DNA from: Rhineura floridana
Taxonomy: Eukaryota > Chordata > Lepidosauria > Squamata > Rhineuridae
NCBI RefSeq assembly: GCF_030035675.1
Contig: NC_084482.1
Location: forward strand, 221,301,943 to 221,365,942
DNA: 64,000 bases
Direction of reading: 5' to 3'
Shown piece after piece: positions 35,820-48,504 of the stretch (its first letter is position 1; every line of letters starts with the position of its first letter). The position numbers and the translations under genes were made by a program. The notes under the pieces were generated by a model. The model was not told where the DNA came from and ran no database searches. It saw nothing but the letters and a program-made list of their open reading frames with translations.

Positions 35820-37290
35820 ACGTAAAATCTTTATTACGGTCCAAGACCAGCGGTATAATTACGGATCCTCTGAATATCAGAGTGGAGATAGAATAGAATA
35901 CAGTATCAGTGCAGTGAGAAAGCTAAAAAGCTAAAACCGGGTCCACATAGTAATCTAGCTAAAACCTTGATCTAATAGACATCGCATTAGGTCCCTCCTG
36001 CGAGCCATAGCAGCTGTGCAGAACGAGGCGACCTCAGAGTGATCCGTGATTCTGAATCTGCTGTTAAATATTGTAAAATCATAGCTTCTGGGCTCAGAGG
36101 AAGATTAGATAAAAGTGGGGAGATGAACTTAAGGCGGAGATCTGAATAAGAAGGGCAGCAAAGTAGTACAAGGTTCACTGTCTCCACCGCATCTGCTCCA
36201 CAGGGGCGTTCGATCATAATAATCGACTCCCTTGTATCTACCCTCCATTAGTGCCGAGGGCAGAACATTGAATCGTGCCGGGGTAAAAGCTCTCCTGAGT
36301 TTCGTGGTAGATAAACTTGAAATGTAAGTGGCCAAGATACAGGGATTTACATTAATACTGCATTGTGAATAAGTGGCAACTAGGCTCATGTTGTTCTGAT
36401 ACTCAGCATCTTTGAGGCGTTGGATGATTGTTGTTTTAGCAGTCGTATGGCCTAGGGCACCAATCGCTGGGAGCGAAAAACCGAGAGTTCCGAATCTGTG
36501 AATCATTACCCGTTGCCATTGAGATTGGAAGGAATCTTCCAAAGTTAATGGGGGCAATCCCGTGGGTAAAAATAGCAGCTTCATCCAGTAGTTAAATTTT
36601 AATATCCAAGCGTGGGTCTCAATCAGAAGGGCACCTAATTCCAAGCATAAGGTCACACTGGGGACACATCTCGGAGCGCCCAAAACGGACCTCATGAATT
36701 TAGATTGTACCCTCTCCAACCATGCATAATTGCCTCCACTACAAATTTGGGTCCCGTAAAGAAGTTGAGGAACCACCTTGGCGTTGAATACCTGGACTGC
36801 TGCCAGAATGTACTGACCGCCCTTTGTATAAAAGAAGGTCAGTAAAGCTCTGGCTGATTTCTGTGCGGTCGTAGCAGACTGGACAAAATGCGCATTCCAA
36901 GAACCTAAGGGATGGAATGCAATGCCAAGGTAACTGAAGGCGTTGACTTGGTCAATAATATGGTTGTCAATTTGCCAGCGGTGTTTATGTCTACTTTGGC
37001 GAAAACTAAAACCTTGCATTTCGCATAGTTAATTCTCAAAAGTTCATCCACACAAAAGGAGGCAAGTTCTCTTAAGAGATGACGTAAGCTCACCTGCGTT
37101 TGGGATAACAGGGCAATGTCGTCGGCATATAGAAGACAGGTTAAGTGTCTCCTTGCCAAGACAGGAGGGTGAGAGTTTACTGCCGACAGGCGTTTTGTCA
37201 GCAAGTTTTATAGATATTGAATAGGGAGGGAGGGCCATGCAAAGATAAAAGGGGGAGAATTATGGAGATGCAAAAATAGAGAAGCAGATA
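35820..37290 (-). mobile_element. LINE of uncertain clade, unit-2 copy
   Basis: The duplicate of 14715-16190, with the reverse-transcriptase LLYADDIALL motif near 37110, now split into frames 35987-36217, 36129-37019 and 36905-37238 by small frame breaks. It ends immediately before the ZNF-2 upstream intron segment. Confidence 0.75.
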
Positions 37291-37291
37291 A

Positions 37292-38842
<1,551 letters not shown>

Positions 38843-39130
38843 TGTGGAAAAAGCTTCAGTGTAAGCAGTAGCGTTGTTTTAAATCACAGAACCGACACGG
38901 GAGAAACCATTTAAATGTAGTGAGTGGAAAGAGGTTCAGTCAGAGCACACTAACTTCGCATGAAAAAACACTGTGGAGTAACTTTTTTAATGCACGGAGT
39001 ATGGAAAGAGATTCAATGAAAGCAGTAGGCTTACATCACAGGGGATACACAGGAGAAACAATTGAAATTTAGGGAGTATGGAAAGAACTTCAATGGGAGC
39101 TTTATTCTTCATCTTGCAGGCTACATAGAT
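38843..39130 (+). pseudogene. Remnant of the last finger and decayed fingers of ZNF-2
   Basis: The rest of finger 16 ([10 protein letters not shown], ending GETI and a stop at about 38912) lies beyond the premature stop. Then comes the same eroded finger tract as after ZNF-1 and ZNF-3. Confidence 0.75.
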
Positions 39131-39426
39131 TAAAGCCCTATACAGGTTGGGGCCAGGATGCTTAAAAGATTATCTCACCTGTTATATATGCAGCCCATCA
39201 CTGAAGTCTGCAGAAGATGGCCTCTTACGCATACCATCTCATTAGGAAGTCCACTCTGCATGATAGAGCAACCTGGCCTTTTGTGTGGTGGCATCTACTT
39301 TTTTGAACTTCCTCCTGTTACATATCAGACATATGTTTTTTTTGTGTGGTGCCTATAGAAGACCTTCCTTTTTCAACAAACCTTTTAAGGGCAGAGCTTT
39401 ATTACTGTTTCTGTGGGATTTTAAAA

Positions 39427-39735
39427 GGTAAAGGTGTCCCCACACTTGTAGTGCGAGTCGTTTCCGACTCTTAGGGTGATGTCTTGCGACGTTTACTAGG
39501 CAGACCATATATATGAGGTGGGACTGCCAGTTCCTTCCCCGGTCTTTCTTTACCCCCCCCCCCAGCATATGCCGGGCACTCATTTTACTGACCACGGATA
39601 GATGGGAGGCTGAGTGGACCTCGACCCCTTTTACCGGAGATTCGACTTCCTCCTTCCATTGGAATCGAACTGCAGACGTGAGCAGAGCTTCGGCTGTGTT
39701 ACTGCCGCTTACCACTCTGCGTCACGGAGGGTCTG
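39427..39735 (-). mobile_element. tRNA-derived SINE, unit-2 copy
   Basis: On the minus strand it starts with a tRNA-like head: A-box-like GACGCAGAGTGGTAAGC and B-box-like GTTCGATTCC. It ends in ACCTTTACCTTT. The 15-base duplication TGTGGGATTTTAAAA flanks it at 39412-39426 and 39736-39750. The sequence is a common squamate SINE. The same insertion is at 51064-51367. Confidence 0.85.
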
Positions 39736-39750
39736 TGTGGGATTTTAAAA

Positions 39751-40670
39751 TGTTTTTAATTGGTTTGCATATGAAATGTTTTTTTTATTGTTGGTATTTT
39801 TGAGATACTTCCTGGGAAGTGATTTCTAAATGAAAATAAAATAATACTAGTCCTTGTTTCTAATGGTCTCCTTACTCAGTGTTTTCATATAGTTTAGTTT
39901 GGCATACCTTTAACTGTTGATTTTATTGATTTTTAGTGTTTTTTAAATGTTGATTTTTATTGACTATTTTAATGTACATTTTCTATTCTTTATAAATTTC
40001 TTCTGCAGTGTACACATTTTATTAATATAAATAACTAAAAAATGTATTTTTGTGTATAACATGGTTTTTATTTTGCTTAGATGTTTTTTGTATTGGCTAT
40101 TCTAACATCTTTCATAAAGTGAAATGAATTCACTAGTTTTCTGCTGATGTATTTTAAATACATTTTCCAAACTGATTTCACTCCACAGTCTCATCTGGTC
40201 TCAATGCTATTTCCTAGCAGGCAAATGAAGGACCTCACTGTCATCTGGTGCGCATAGAGAAAAGGAGTGAGAATTGGGTTTTGTCAGCGGTCACATAGCC
40301 AAATGGCTTCTCCAGGCAATAGAAGGGCCTTTAGGAAAGGCAGCAAAGCTGCAGAAAATCTCTGCTTAAATTATTGGAGGCAGTTTGTTGGGATAGATAG
40401 TTCTGGGCCAGATATATGAATGGTCTGGTAACTTCAAACTAATCCATGTTGTGTAACTAATCCATGTTATGCAATTGTTAATGATGCTTCCCTGTAGTTT
40501 CTCTCTGGGAAGCAGTATGCCTCTGAATGCCATTTTCTGGGAATCAGAAGTGTGAAGATTACTGACTGGGAGGTCAGTTGCACAACTGCTGATCTTGGGG
40601 ACTAGGTTGCTTGAAGCACTTCCTGTTCCTGTCCCTTCCTGCCTCTTCCTTGGGATCTAGCCAGTAAAAG
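39751..40670. other. Unassigned AT-rich DNA
   Basis: No gene was recognised. AATAAA at 39835-39840 is a candidate poly(A) signal for ZNF-2. The stretch recurs at 51383-51573 plus 59271-59973. Confidence 0.5.
39835..39840 (+). terminator. Candidate poly(A) signal for ZNF-2
   Basis: AATAAA lies about 1 kb after the stop and is kept in the ZNF-3 unit at 51465-51470. Confidence 0.3.
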
Positions 40671-43600
40671 TGATTAGACTGGTGAGCTGGTGGTGTTGTT
40701 GTTGTTCCCAATGTAAATAACAGGTGCATGTCAGGACCCCACTAGGGATCAACTGCCCTGCACCTTCAATTTAGTGTTGCAAAGCTCATCGTGCAATTGT
40801 TTGTTGCATGATTGGTATCTCCTCTAGTTTGGCCCTCAGACTGGCAGTGGCTGTCCAAGGTCCTGTTCTCCAGCCTTCTTGCCTGAGAGCCTTTTGACTT
40901 GAAAGTTCTTCTGCCTCCACCTCATGCACTCTGCCCAATGAGTAGGAGTCCCTCCCACAGGTTCCAGACTTTAATAACCTTGATTTTGAAAGTAGTTGTG
41001 TCAGAAACTCATTTCACAGAAAGCAAACTGGTGAGGTTTGGCCCAGAACTTGAATACAAGGCAGAGGTGGAGTCTGAGCCCAAGCACACAAGAGCACTTC
41101 TTTGAACCCAGTTTTTTTCCTGTGATAGCACATCTATTTCACTGAAGGCAAACTCTATTTCTCTCCCCCTTCTGCCAGCCGACTTGCCCCTCCAATCTCT
41201 CTTTCTCCCTCCCCAATTCACCAGCCATTCGCAACCTGGTAGCAGCACCAATAGTGCTGCTTAGTGGACCTACAAACAGCAAGAAAGGGTATTGCTGATC
41301 ACCCCAGAGGTTCCTGGGTCATCCTGTGCTATCTCCCATTTCCCAACACAAGGAGAGGCAGCAACATGTGTGGTTGGTGAATTTTGGTAGGTCTGGCTGA
41401 TTGGGAAGTTTCTGTTCTGGGCTGGATTACGTAAAAATGTATTATAGCCCGGAATGGGTATCGGAACGTGGTTTGCATGGACGTTTTGTGTCTTATTGCA
41501 TGCATCCCATGTAGTCATGTGGGACTGGTGAATTTGGTGGGTCTGGCTTGCTGGGAAGGCCCCATTCGGGGCTGTTCATTCCGTTCCGGAGGGCATTTTG
41601 GTTGTTAAAGGGTTAATAAAAATGCTATCGGAATGGTTTTTGTTCCTAAATGTTGTTCTCATGTGTCTCTAACACATCCTAGTGTTTTTGGCATCAATTT
41701 CTTTTCTAAAGAGCCCATTCCGGCGTGTTCCGTTCCAGCTTTTACACCGTCCCTCCTGAACACTTTACTTTTTACACACAAATGTGTATATTGTATATAT
41801 CACACAGCACACACACCTGTCTTGCCGCTGCTTCTGCAGGAGGCAAGAGAGGAAGAAGAGGTGCAATATTGGGACAGAAGGGAGGGAGGAGAATGTTGGC
41901 AGTGGGGGGCAGAAGCAGCTTTTGCCACTTAGTCCTCCGATGGGTTAAGGAAAGGAGTTCTGGTTCCTAGAGAGGCAGGAAGTCTTAATCACATGGAGGG
42001 GGGAGAGCATATTGAAGGGGAAGTAGGAGGGCTGTCTTCATTGGTATTCCGGGTAAAGAAAGTATTAGGCCCAGAGAGGAGGAAGCGGGAGCGTGCAGAG
42101 GGCAAAGAGGTGCAAGGGGGGGGGATTTGGTATTTTTGTTGGGGGGTGAGGGGAAAGGAGGGAAGAGCCCCACTCCCCCCTTTTCCTCAGGGGGACCCTT
42201 GCTGCATGCAATCCATTTGCAGAGGGGGGTCCGAAGTGCCGCGGGGTTGGCCTTTCGAGGCCCTCTTGGAAGCCATCGCCCAGGGAAAGGGATGCAGCTG
42301 TTGGGGGTTGATGTCCTGTGTTGGTTTTGAGGGCCACCGCTGGGGGAGGGGAGCTGCCTTTGCAATTCCTGGGCCTGACAGGGGACTGGTGGGGGGAGGG
42401 GAGAGAGAAGGAAGGTTTGCTTTTTGGGAGGGGGAGGGGGTGATGGAAGAGGCCCCTCTTCCCTCTGGGAATCCCTAGAAAGTGCCCCAGAGCTGGAGGA
42501 AGAGCCCGTTTTGGATTTCCTAAACTGGAAGAGGGACTGGTCAGTTTCCTTCCTGCCAGGCAAGACAAATGGAGGGATGGAGAGAGGAATCTGAACCTGA
42601 CCAGGCTCTGAATGGGCTTCTAGAAGCTTTCAAGGCAGAGGATGGAGGAAATGGGTGAATAAATGCCCCCTCCTCAGCTAGGCTCCAGGGGAAGAGCTTC
42701 TCCAGACATCCCCTTGGGAGTGTATTGGAGGGGAAGACCCTAGAGGAGTGGACCTCAGCTTCTCTTGCAGGATTGGTCCATCTGTGGCGTTGCTGGGGGC
42801 AGAGTTTGGAAAAGTTACTGTTTTAAACTACAACTCCCATCAGCCCCAGCCAGCATGGCCACTGGATTGGGCTGATGGGAGTTGTAGTTTAAAAAAGTAA
42901 CTTTTCCAAGCTCTGACTGGGGGTCTGTGTCTCCTGGCGTGGCCAGCATCCCCCCTGTCCAAAGCACAATATCTTGGCAGTGGTTGCAACAGCCCTGTAA
43001 GGTGGTCTCGGATGAGAGCCTGTGGCTAATGTAGTGGTTAGGGAATATTCTTCAACCCGAGGGCCACATTTACGCACAAGCAGCAGTCCAAGGGCCAATT
43101 TCCAGTCAAAGGCCAGAGAGGGTGGAGCTATGGATGTGTCACTGACATGTGTATAGTAGAGTCTCTTGTAGACACGAACAAGTCAGACATTTCTTCAGCG
43201 CAATTAATTAATTATTAGATTTATACCCTGCCCTTCCTCCAAGAAGGTGCCCAGGGCAGCAATACAGAGCACTCTAAGGAGCAGGGTCAGAGCACGGGAG
43301 AGGGGAGAAAAAAACTGCTTTCCCTCCTAAATTTTTCTACTGTTGTTATGGGCCTTCACATCTCTACAGTAGTGTAGTGGCAAATTCAGAAGTGCAGGGT
43401 CCCTTCATGATAGCCATGCCCCCTCCCATCCTGTTCCTGCTGGGTTGAGAATGAGATGCATGTTAATGCCTTCTCCCACAGCTAGGAGCCAAAAAGCATG
43501 GAAGGGCAAAGTGTTGCCTCCTGAGAAGAGTCTCAGTGGCTGACTTCACCTCCTTTCACTCTGATTCACTCTAATTATCAGGAAAGAACCAGGAAGCATG

Positions 43601-44637
43601 TTAGAAGACTCTTCTCAGTGGCTAATACACTCTCCTTTCTTGCTGATTGGCTCACAGGTTGCTGGGGACATGGGGACTCTGCTGAGAGCCTGCTGCTAAA
43701 AAAGTAAGGGGTCTAAGATCTCCCCCCCCCAGATCTATGCAGGTCCCTGGGTGACACTGGGGCAGTGACCACTTTTGTTCAGCCCAGCCCACCTCACTGG
43801 ATTGTTGTGAGGATAAACTGTGCAGAATTTTTATGTGCCGCTCCAGATTTCGGACATCCACTCTGTGTGGGACCTTCAACGTCTGTGCAGGCGTGTGTGT
43901 CTGTTGTATTATTGGAATCATAGTTTAATGCTATGTCCACAGGGACCCAGATTCAAATCCCTGCTCAGGAGTGAAATTCAGGTGGTGTCCTGGGCCCAGT
44001 GACAGTGTTGTTGTGAAGACAAAAGGAGGGGGACAAATCATGGTGAGTTCATTAGAGGAAGGCCTGCATAGAAATATAAAAATATAATAAAATGTATCGG
44101 TAATAATAATAATAATTAAATCAACTTATTGCCTCAGTTGTTCAACCCAATACAGTAGATGAGTTTGCTGTTCAGCTTTCCACCTCGTGCATCACCTGCT
44201 CAACTTGGAGCAGCGTTCTGTAACCTGGTGCCCTCCAGGTATTATTAGACTGCATCTCCCATCAGCCCCAGACAACATGGCCAAATGCCAGGGAAGATGG
44301 GGGTTGTAGTCCAGAAATGTGTAAAGGTTAACTTGGATTATACGAGTGGATGGTACTAACAAGGCATCCTGCTGATTTTGACATGGATGTATTGCAAGTA
44401 GTTTTTCATATGCTTTTCATTGCCCAGTGAGCTGAACCAGACTGAATGTATCTCACTGTTCCTCTCCGCATATTTCTGATGGAAAGACTGGAGGTGTCTT
44501 GCATCCCCAGGAAGCTCCAAGATGGAGTCATTTGACCAAATTCATGCCCAGTATTTCTTTACAATGTGTGCAAAACCTATTTTTATGCCAACTGTCGGGC
44601 ATGACATGGAATTAATACCTGTGCAAATTAAGTTTTT
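40671..44637. repeat. Block B (homologous to A and C)
   Basis: This is the same non-coding block as 22384-26400 and 59974-63931, with the G-rich tract near 42390-42440. It shares with C, but not A, the palindromic element at 42800 and the CR1 at its right edge. Confidence 0.8.
42800..42915. mobile_element. Palindromic hAT-type MITE
   Basis: A 116-base foldback element has near-perfect arms of about 40 bases (CAGAGTTTGGAAAAGTTAC at the left, mirrored at the right) around a core CAGCATGGCC. CAGAG termini and an 8-base flanking duplication (GCTGGGGG / ACTGGGGG, one mismatch) point to hAT. Block A has the empty site. Confidence 0.8.
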
Positions 44638-44840
44638 CATAAGAACATAAGAGCCTGCTGGATCAGGCCAGTGGCCCATCTAGTCCAGCATCCTGTTCTC
44701 ACAGTGGCCAACCAGGTGCCTGGGGGAAGCCTGCAAGCAGGACCCGAGTGCAAGAACACTCTCCCCTCCTGAGGATTCCGGCAACTGGTTTTCAGAAGCA
44801 TGCTGCCTCTGACTAGGGTGGCAGAGCACAGCCATCATGG

Positions 44841-47597
44841 CTAGTAGTCATTGATAGCCCTGTGCTCCATGAATTTGTCCAATCTTCTTTTAAAGCCATC
44901 CAAACTGGTGGCCATTACTTCGTCTTGTGGGAGCAAATTCCATAGTTTAACTATGCGCGGGGTAAAGAAGTACTTCCTTTTGTCTGTCCTGAATCTTCCA
45001 ACATTCAGCTTCTTTGAATGTCCACAAGTTCTAGTATTATGAGAGAGGGAGAAGAACTTTTCTCTATCCACTTTCTCAATGCCATGCATCATTTTATACA
45101 CTTCTATCACGTCTCCTCTGACCCGCCTTTTCTCTAAACTACAAAGCCCCAAATGCTGCAACCTTGCCTCATAAGGGAGTCGCTCCATTCCCTTGATCAT
45201 TCTGGTTGCCCTCTTCTGAACCTTTTCCAACTCTATAATACCCTTTTGGAGATGAGGCGACCAGAACGGTACACAGTATTCCAAATGCGGCCGCACAATA
45301 GATTTATACAACAGTATTATGATATCGGCTGTTTTATTTTCAATACCTTTCCTAATTATCCCTAGCATGGAATTTGCCTTTTTCACAGCTGCCGCACACT
45401 GGGTCGACATTTTCATCATGCTGTCCACTACAACCCCGAGGTCTCTCTCTTGGTCGGTCACCGCCAGTTCAGACCCCATGAGCGTATATGTGAAATTCAG
45501 ATTTTTTGCTCCTATATGCATAATTTTACACTTGTTTATATTGAATTGCATTTGCCATTTTTCCGCCCATTCACTCAGTTTGGAGAGGTCTTTTTGGAGC
45601 TCTTCGCAATCCCTTTTTGTTTTAACAACCCTGAACAATTTAGTGTCATCAGCAAACTTGGCCACTTGACTGCTCACTCCTAATTCTAGGTCATTAATGA
45701 ACAAGTTGAAAAGTACAGGTCCCAATACCGATCCTTGAGGGACTCCACTTTCTACAGCCCTCCATTGGGAGAACTGTCCGTTTATTCCTACTCTCTGCTT
45801 TCTGCTTCTTAACCAATTCCTTATCCACAAGAGGACCTCTCCTCTTATTCCATGACTGCTAAGCTTCCTCAGAAGCCTTTGGTGAGGTACCTTGTCAAAC
45901 GCTTTTTGAAAGTCTAAGTACACTATGTCCACTGGATCACCTCTATCTATATGCTTGTTGACACTCTCAAAAAATTCTAATAGGTTACTGAGACTGGACT
46001 TTCCCTTGCAGAAGCCATGCTGGCTCTGCTTCAGCAAGGCTTGTTCTTCTATGTGCTTAGTTAATCTAGCTTTAATCATACTTTCTACCAGTTTTCCAGG
46101 GACAGAAGTTAAGCTAACTGGCCTGTAATTTCCGGGATCCCCTCTGGATCCCTTTTTGAAGATTGGCGTTACATTGGCCACTTTCCAGTCCTCAGGCACG
46201 GAGGAGGACCTGAGGGACAAGTTACATATTTTAGTTAGCAGATCAGCAATTTCACCTTTGAGTTCTTTGAGAACTCTCGGGTGGATGCCATCCGGGCCCG
46301 GTGATTTGTCAGTTTTTATATTGTCCATTAAGCTTAGAACTTCCTCTCTCGTTACCACTATTTGTCTCAGTTCCTCAGAATCCCTTCCTGCAAATGTTAG
46401 TTCAGGTTCAGGGATCTGCCCTATATCTTCCACTGTGAAGACAGATGCAAAGAATTCATTTAGCTTCTCTGCAATCTCCTTATCGTTCTTTAGTACACCT
46501 TTGACTCCCTTATCATCCAAGGGTCCAATTGTCTCCCTAGATGGTCTCCTGCTTTGAATGTATTGATAGAATTTTTTGTTGTTGGTTTTTATGTTCTTAG
46601 CAATGTGCTCCTCAAATTCTTTTTTAGCATCCCTTATTGTCTTCTTGCATTTCTTTTGCCAGAGTTTGTGTTCTTTTTTATTTTCTTCATTCGGACAAGA
46701 CTTCCATTTTCTGAAGGAAGACTTTTTGCCTCTAAGATCTTCCTTGACTTTGCTCGTTAACCATGCTGGCAACTTCTTGGCCCTGGTGGTACCTTTTCTG
46801 ATCTGCGGTATGCACTCCAGTTGAGCTTCTAATATAGTGTTTTTAAACAACTTCCAAGCATTTTCGAGTAATGTGACCCTCTGGACTTTGTTTTTCAGCT
46901 TTCTTTTTACCAATCCCCTCATTTTTGTGAAGTTTCCTCTTTTGAAGTCAAATGTGACCGTGTTGGATTTTCTTGGCAATTGGCCATTTACATGTATGTT
47001 TAATTTAATAGCACTGTGGTCACTGCTCCCAATCGGTTCAACAACACTTACATCTTGCACCAGGTCCCGGTCCCCACTGAGGATTAAGTCCAGGGTTGCC
47101 GTCCCTCTGGTCGGTTCCATGACCAACTGGTCTAGGGAATAGTCATTTAGAATATGTAGAATTTTTGCTTCTTTGTCATGACTGGAACACATATGCAGCC
47201 AGTGTATGTCCGGGTAGTTGAAGTCACCCATTACTACCACATTTCCTAGTTTGGATGCTTCCTCAATTTCATATCTCATCTCAAGGTCTCCCTGAGCATT
47301 TTGATCAGGGGGACGATAGATCGTTCCCAGTATTAAGTCCCTCCTGGGGCACGGTATCACCACCCACAATGATTCTGTGGAGGAGTCTGCCTCTTTTGGG
47401 GTTACGAGCTTGCTGGATTCAATGCCGTCTTTCACGTATAGAGCGACTCCGCCACAAATACGTCCTTCCCTGTCCTTCCGATATAGTTTATATCCAGGGA
47501 TAACCGTATCCCACTGGTTTTCTCCATTCCACCAGGTCTCCGTTATGCTCACTGTATCAATGCTCTCCTCTAAGACCAAGCACTCCAGTTCTCCCAT
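44841..47597 (-). CDS. CR1 ORF2: endonuclease and reverse transcriptase
   Basis: The open frame has 918 residues. N-terminal APE-type endonuclease: ITETWW, VVMGDFNYPDIHW and SDHSAIKL. Reverse transcriptase from about residue 430: APGPDGIHPRV-type region (here SPGPDGIHPRVL), NYRPVSLTSV, LLKQSQHGF, YLDFQKAFDKV, GVPQGSVLGPVLF and the catalytic KFADDTKL. C-terminal CR1 domain ends with TPRIVKLWNLLPQ. The annotated Met is internal to the usual protein: in the same frame upstream, YANARSL (the normal start of the endonuclease) is separated by one TGA near 47605. So the enzyme core is intact, but the first endonuclease strand is cut off. This suggests a recent, nearly functional copy. Confidence 0.9.
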   Translation of the reverse strand: MGELECLVLEESIDTVSITETWWNGENQWDTVIPGYKLYRKDREGRICGGVALYVKDGIESSKLVTPKEADSSTESLWVVIPCPRRDLILGTIYRPPDQNAQGDLEMRYEIEEASKLGNVVVMGDFNYPDIHWLHMCSSHDKEAKILHILNDYSLDQLVMEPTRGTATLDLILSGDRDLVQDVSVVEPIGSSDHSAIKLNIHVNGQLPRKSNTVTFDFKRGNFTKMRGLVKRKLKNKVQRVTLLENAWKLFKNTILEAQLECIPQIRKGTTRAKKLPAWLTSKVKEDLRGKKSSFRKWKSCPNEENKKEHKLWQKKCKKTIRDAKKEFEEHIAKNIKTNNKKFYQYIQSRRPSRETIGPLDDKGVKGVLKNDKEIAEKLNEFFASVFTVEDIGQIPEPELTFAGRDSEELRQIVVTREEVLSLMDNIKTDKSPGPDGIHPRVLKELKGEIADLLTKICNLSLRSSSVPEDWKVANVTPIFKKGSRGDPGNYRPVSLTSVPGKLVESMIKARLTKHIEEQALLKQSQHGFCKGKSSLSNLLEFFESVNKHIDRGDPVDIVYLDFQKAFDKVPHQRLLRKLSSHGIRGEVLLWIRNWLRSRKQRVGINGQFSQWRAVESGVPQGSVLGPVLFNLFINDLELGVSSQVAKFADDTKLFRVVKTKRDCEELQKDLSKLSEWAEKWQMQFNINKCKIMHIGAKNLNFTYTLMGSELAVTDQERDLGVVVDSMMKMSTQCAAAVKKANSMLGIIRKGIENKTADIIILLYKSIVRPHLEYCVPFWSPHLQKGIIELEKVQKRATRMIKGMERLPYEARLQHLGLCSLEKRRVRGDVIEVYKMMHGIEKVDREKFFSLSHNTRTCGHSKKLNVGRFRTDKRKYFFTPRIVKLWNLLPQDEVMATSLDGFKRRLDKFMEHRAINDY

Positions 47598-47851
47598 CTT
47601 GGTTCAGAGGCTCCTAGCATTAGCGTACAGGCACTTGTAAGCAGTGTCTCTCTTCAAGTGTCTTTGGCACTTGTGGTTAGGCCTGTGGTAATTTTGCTCT
47701 TCTGAATTTATATCCTGTGCCCCTGCTCTCACAATGCCTACTTCTAGGCCTACCCCTTTTAAAATTTCATCATTTCTTTGGTTTTTATCCCAGGGGGGAG
47801 GTTTATTCCGAACCGGACCTTTTTCAGCTCCTGTCGGGTTTCCCCGCTCAG

Positions 47852-48238
47852 TCAGTTTAAAAGCTGCTCTGCCACCTTTTTAATTTTAAGTGCCAGCAGT
47901 CTTGTTCCATTCTGGTTCAAGTGGAGCCCGTCCCTTTTGTACAGGCCCGGCTTGTCCCAAAATGTTCCCCAGTGCCTAACAAATCCGAACCCTTCCACCC
48001 GACACCATCGTCTCATCCACGCATTGAGACTGCGAAGCTGGGCCTGTCTGGCTGGTCCTGCGCATGGAACCGGTAGCATTTCAGAGAAAGCCACCTTGGA
48101 GGTCCTGGCTTTCAGCATCCTACCTAGCAACCTAAATTTTGCTTCCAGGACCACACGGCTGCATTTCCCCATGTCATTGGTGCCAACATGCACCACGACC
48201 ACTGACTCCTTCCCAGCACTGTCTACCAAACTATCTAA
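47852..48238 (-). CDS. CR1 ORF1, C-terminal SGNH/esterase-like part
   Basis: The minus-strand frame carries VVVHVGTNDMGK (SGNH block III with the GTND signature), FSEMLPVP, and GLYKRDGLHLNQNGTRLL (block V, Asp and His of the catalytic triad). CR1 and related LINEs encode such an esterase-like domain in ORF1, where it is thought to act with the nucleoprotein. The N-terminal half with the nucleophile Ser is absent because of the 5' truncation. The open frame runs on to 48310 into unrelated DNA. Confidence 0.8.
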   Translation of the reverse strand, partial: LDSLVDSAGKESVVVVHVGTNDMGKCSRVVLEAKFRLLGRMLKARTSKVAFSEMLPVPCAGPARQAQLRSLNAWMRRWCRVEGFGFVRHWGTFWDKPGLYKRDGLHLNQNGTRLLALKIKKVAEQLLN

Positions 48239-48423
48239 ATGAAATAATCGAAATAAATCAAACCATAGAGACCTTTGCAACATAACGTATAAGAGTATAA
48301 GAGTACTCATATATCTTCTGCTAAACTTGATACCAAAAGAATTGAACAGTGATATCGGCGTCCATTTTAAGGCTTATCCTGGCGATTACATAATGATTTT
48401 TACAAGGAAAAAATGTCAGGAGC
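48239..48423. other. Junction DNA between the CR1 and the ZNF-3 unit
   Basis: A sequence of unknown origin lies between the CR1 truncation and the TGGGCTTCATC breakpoint of the duplication. It replaces the LINE found at the same place in units 1 and 2. Confidence 0.45.
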
Positions 48424-48504
48424 TGGGCTTCATCTGTGATGAAATGCTTTGTTTTTGCCTTGAAATTCCAATGTGTTTTTTTCAACCCTCTTCCCCCTCA
48501 GCAG

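Larger units (their letters stand above)
44638..48238 (-). mobile_element. CR1 LINE, nearly complete
   Basis: A long minus-strand CR1 of about 3.6 kb carries a 3' tail (TTCTTATG-type) at 44638, an intact-looking ORF2 and the C-terminal half of ORF1. The 5' end is truncated near 48238, within ORF1. The segment between this point and the ZNF-3 intron (48239-48423) is of unknown origin. Confidence 0.88.
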
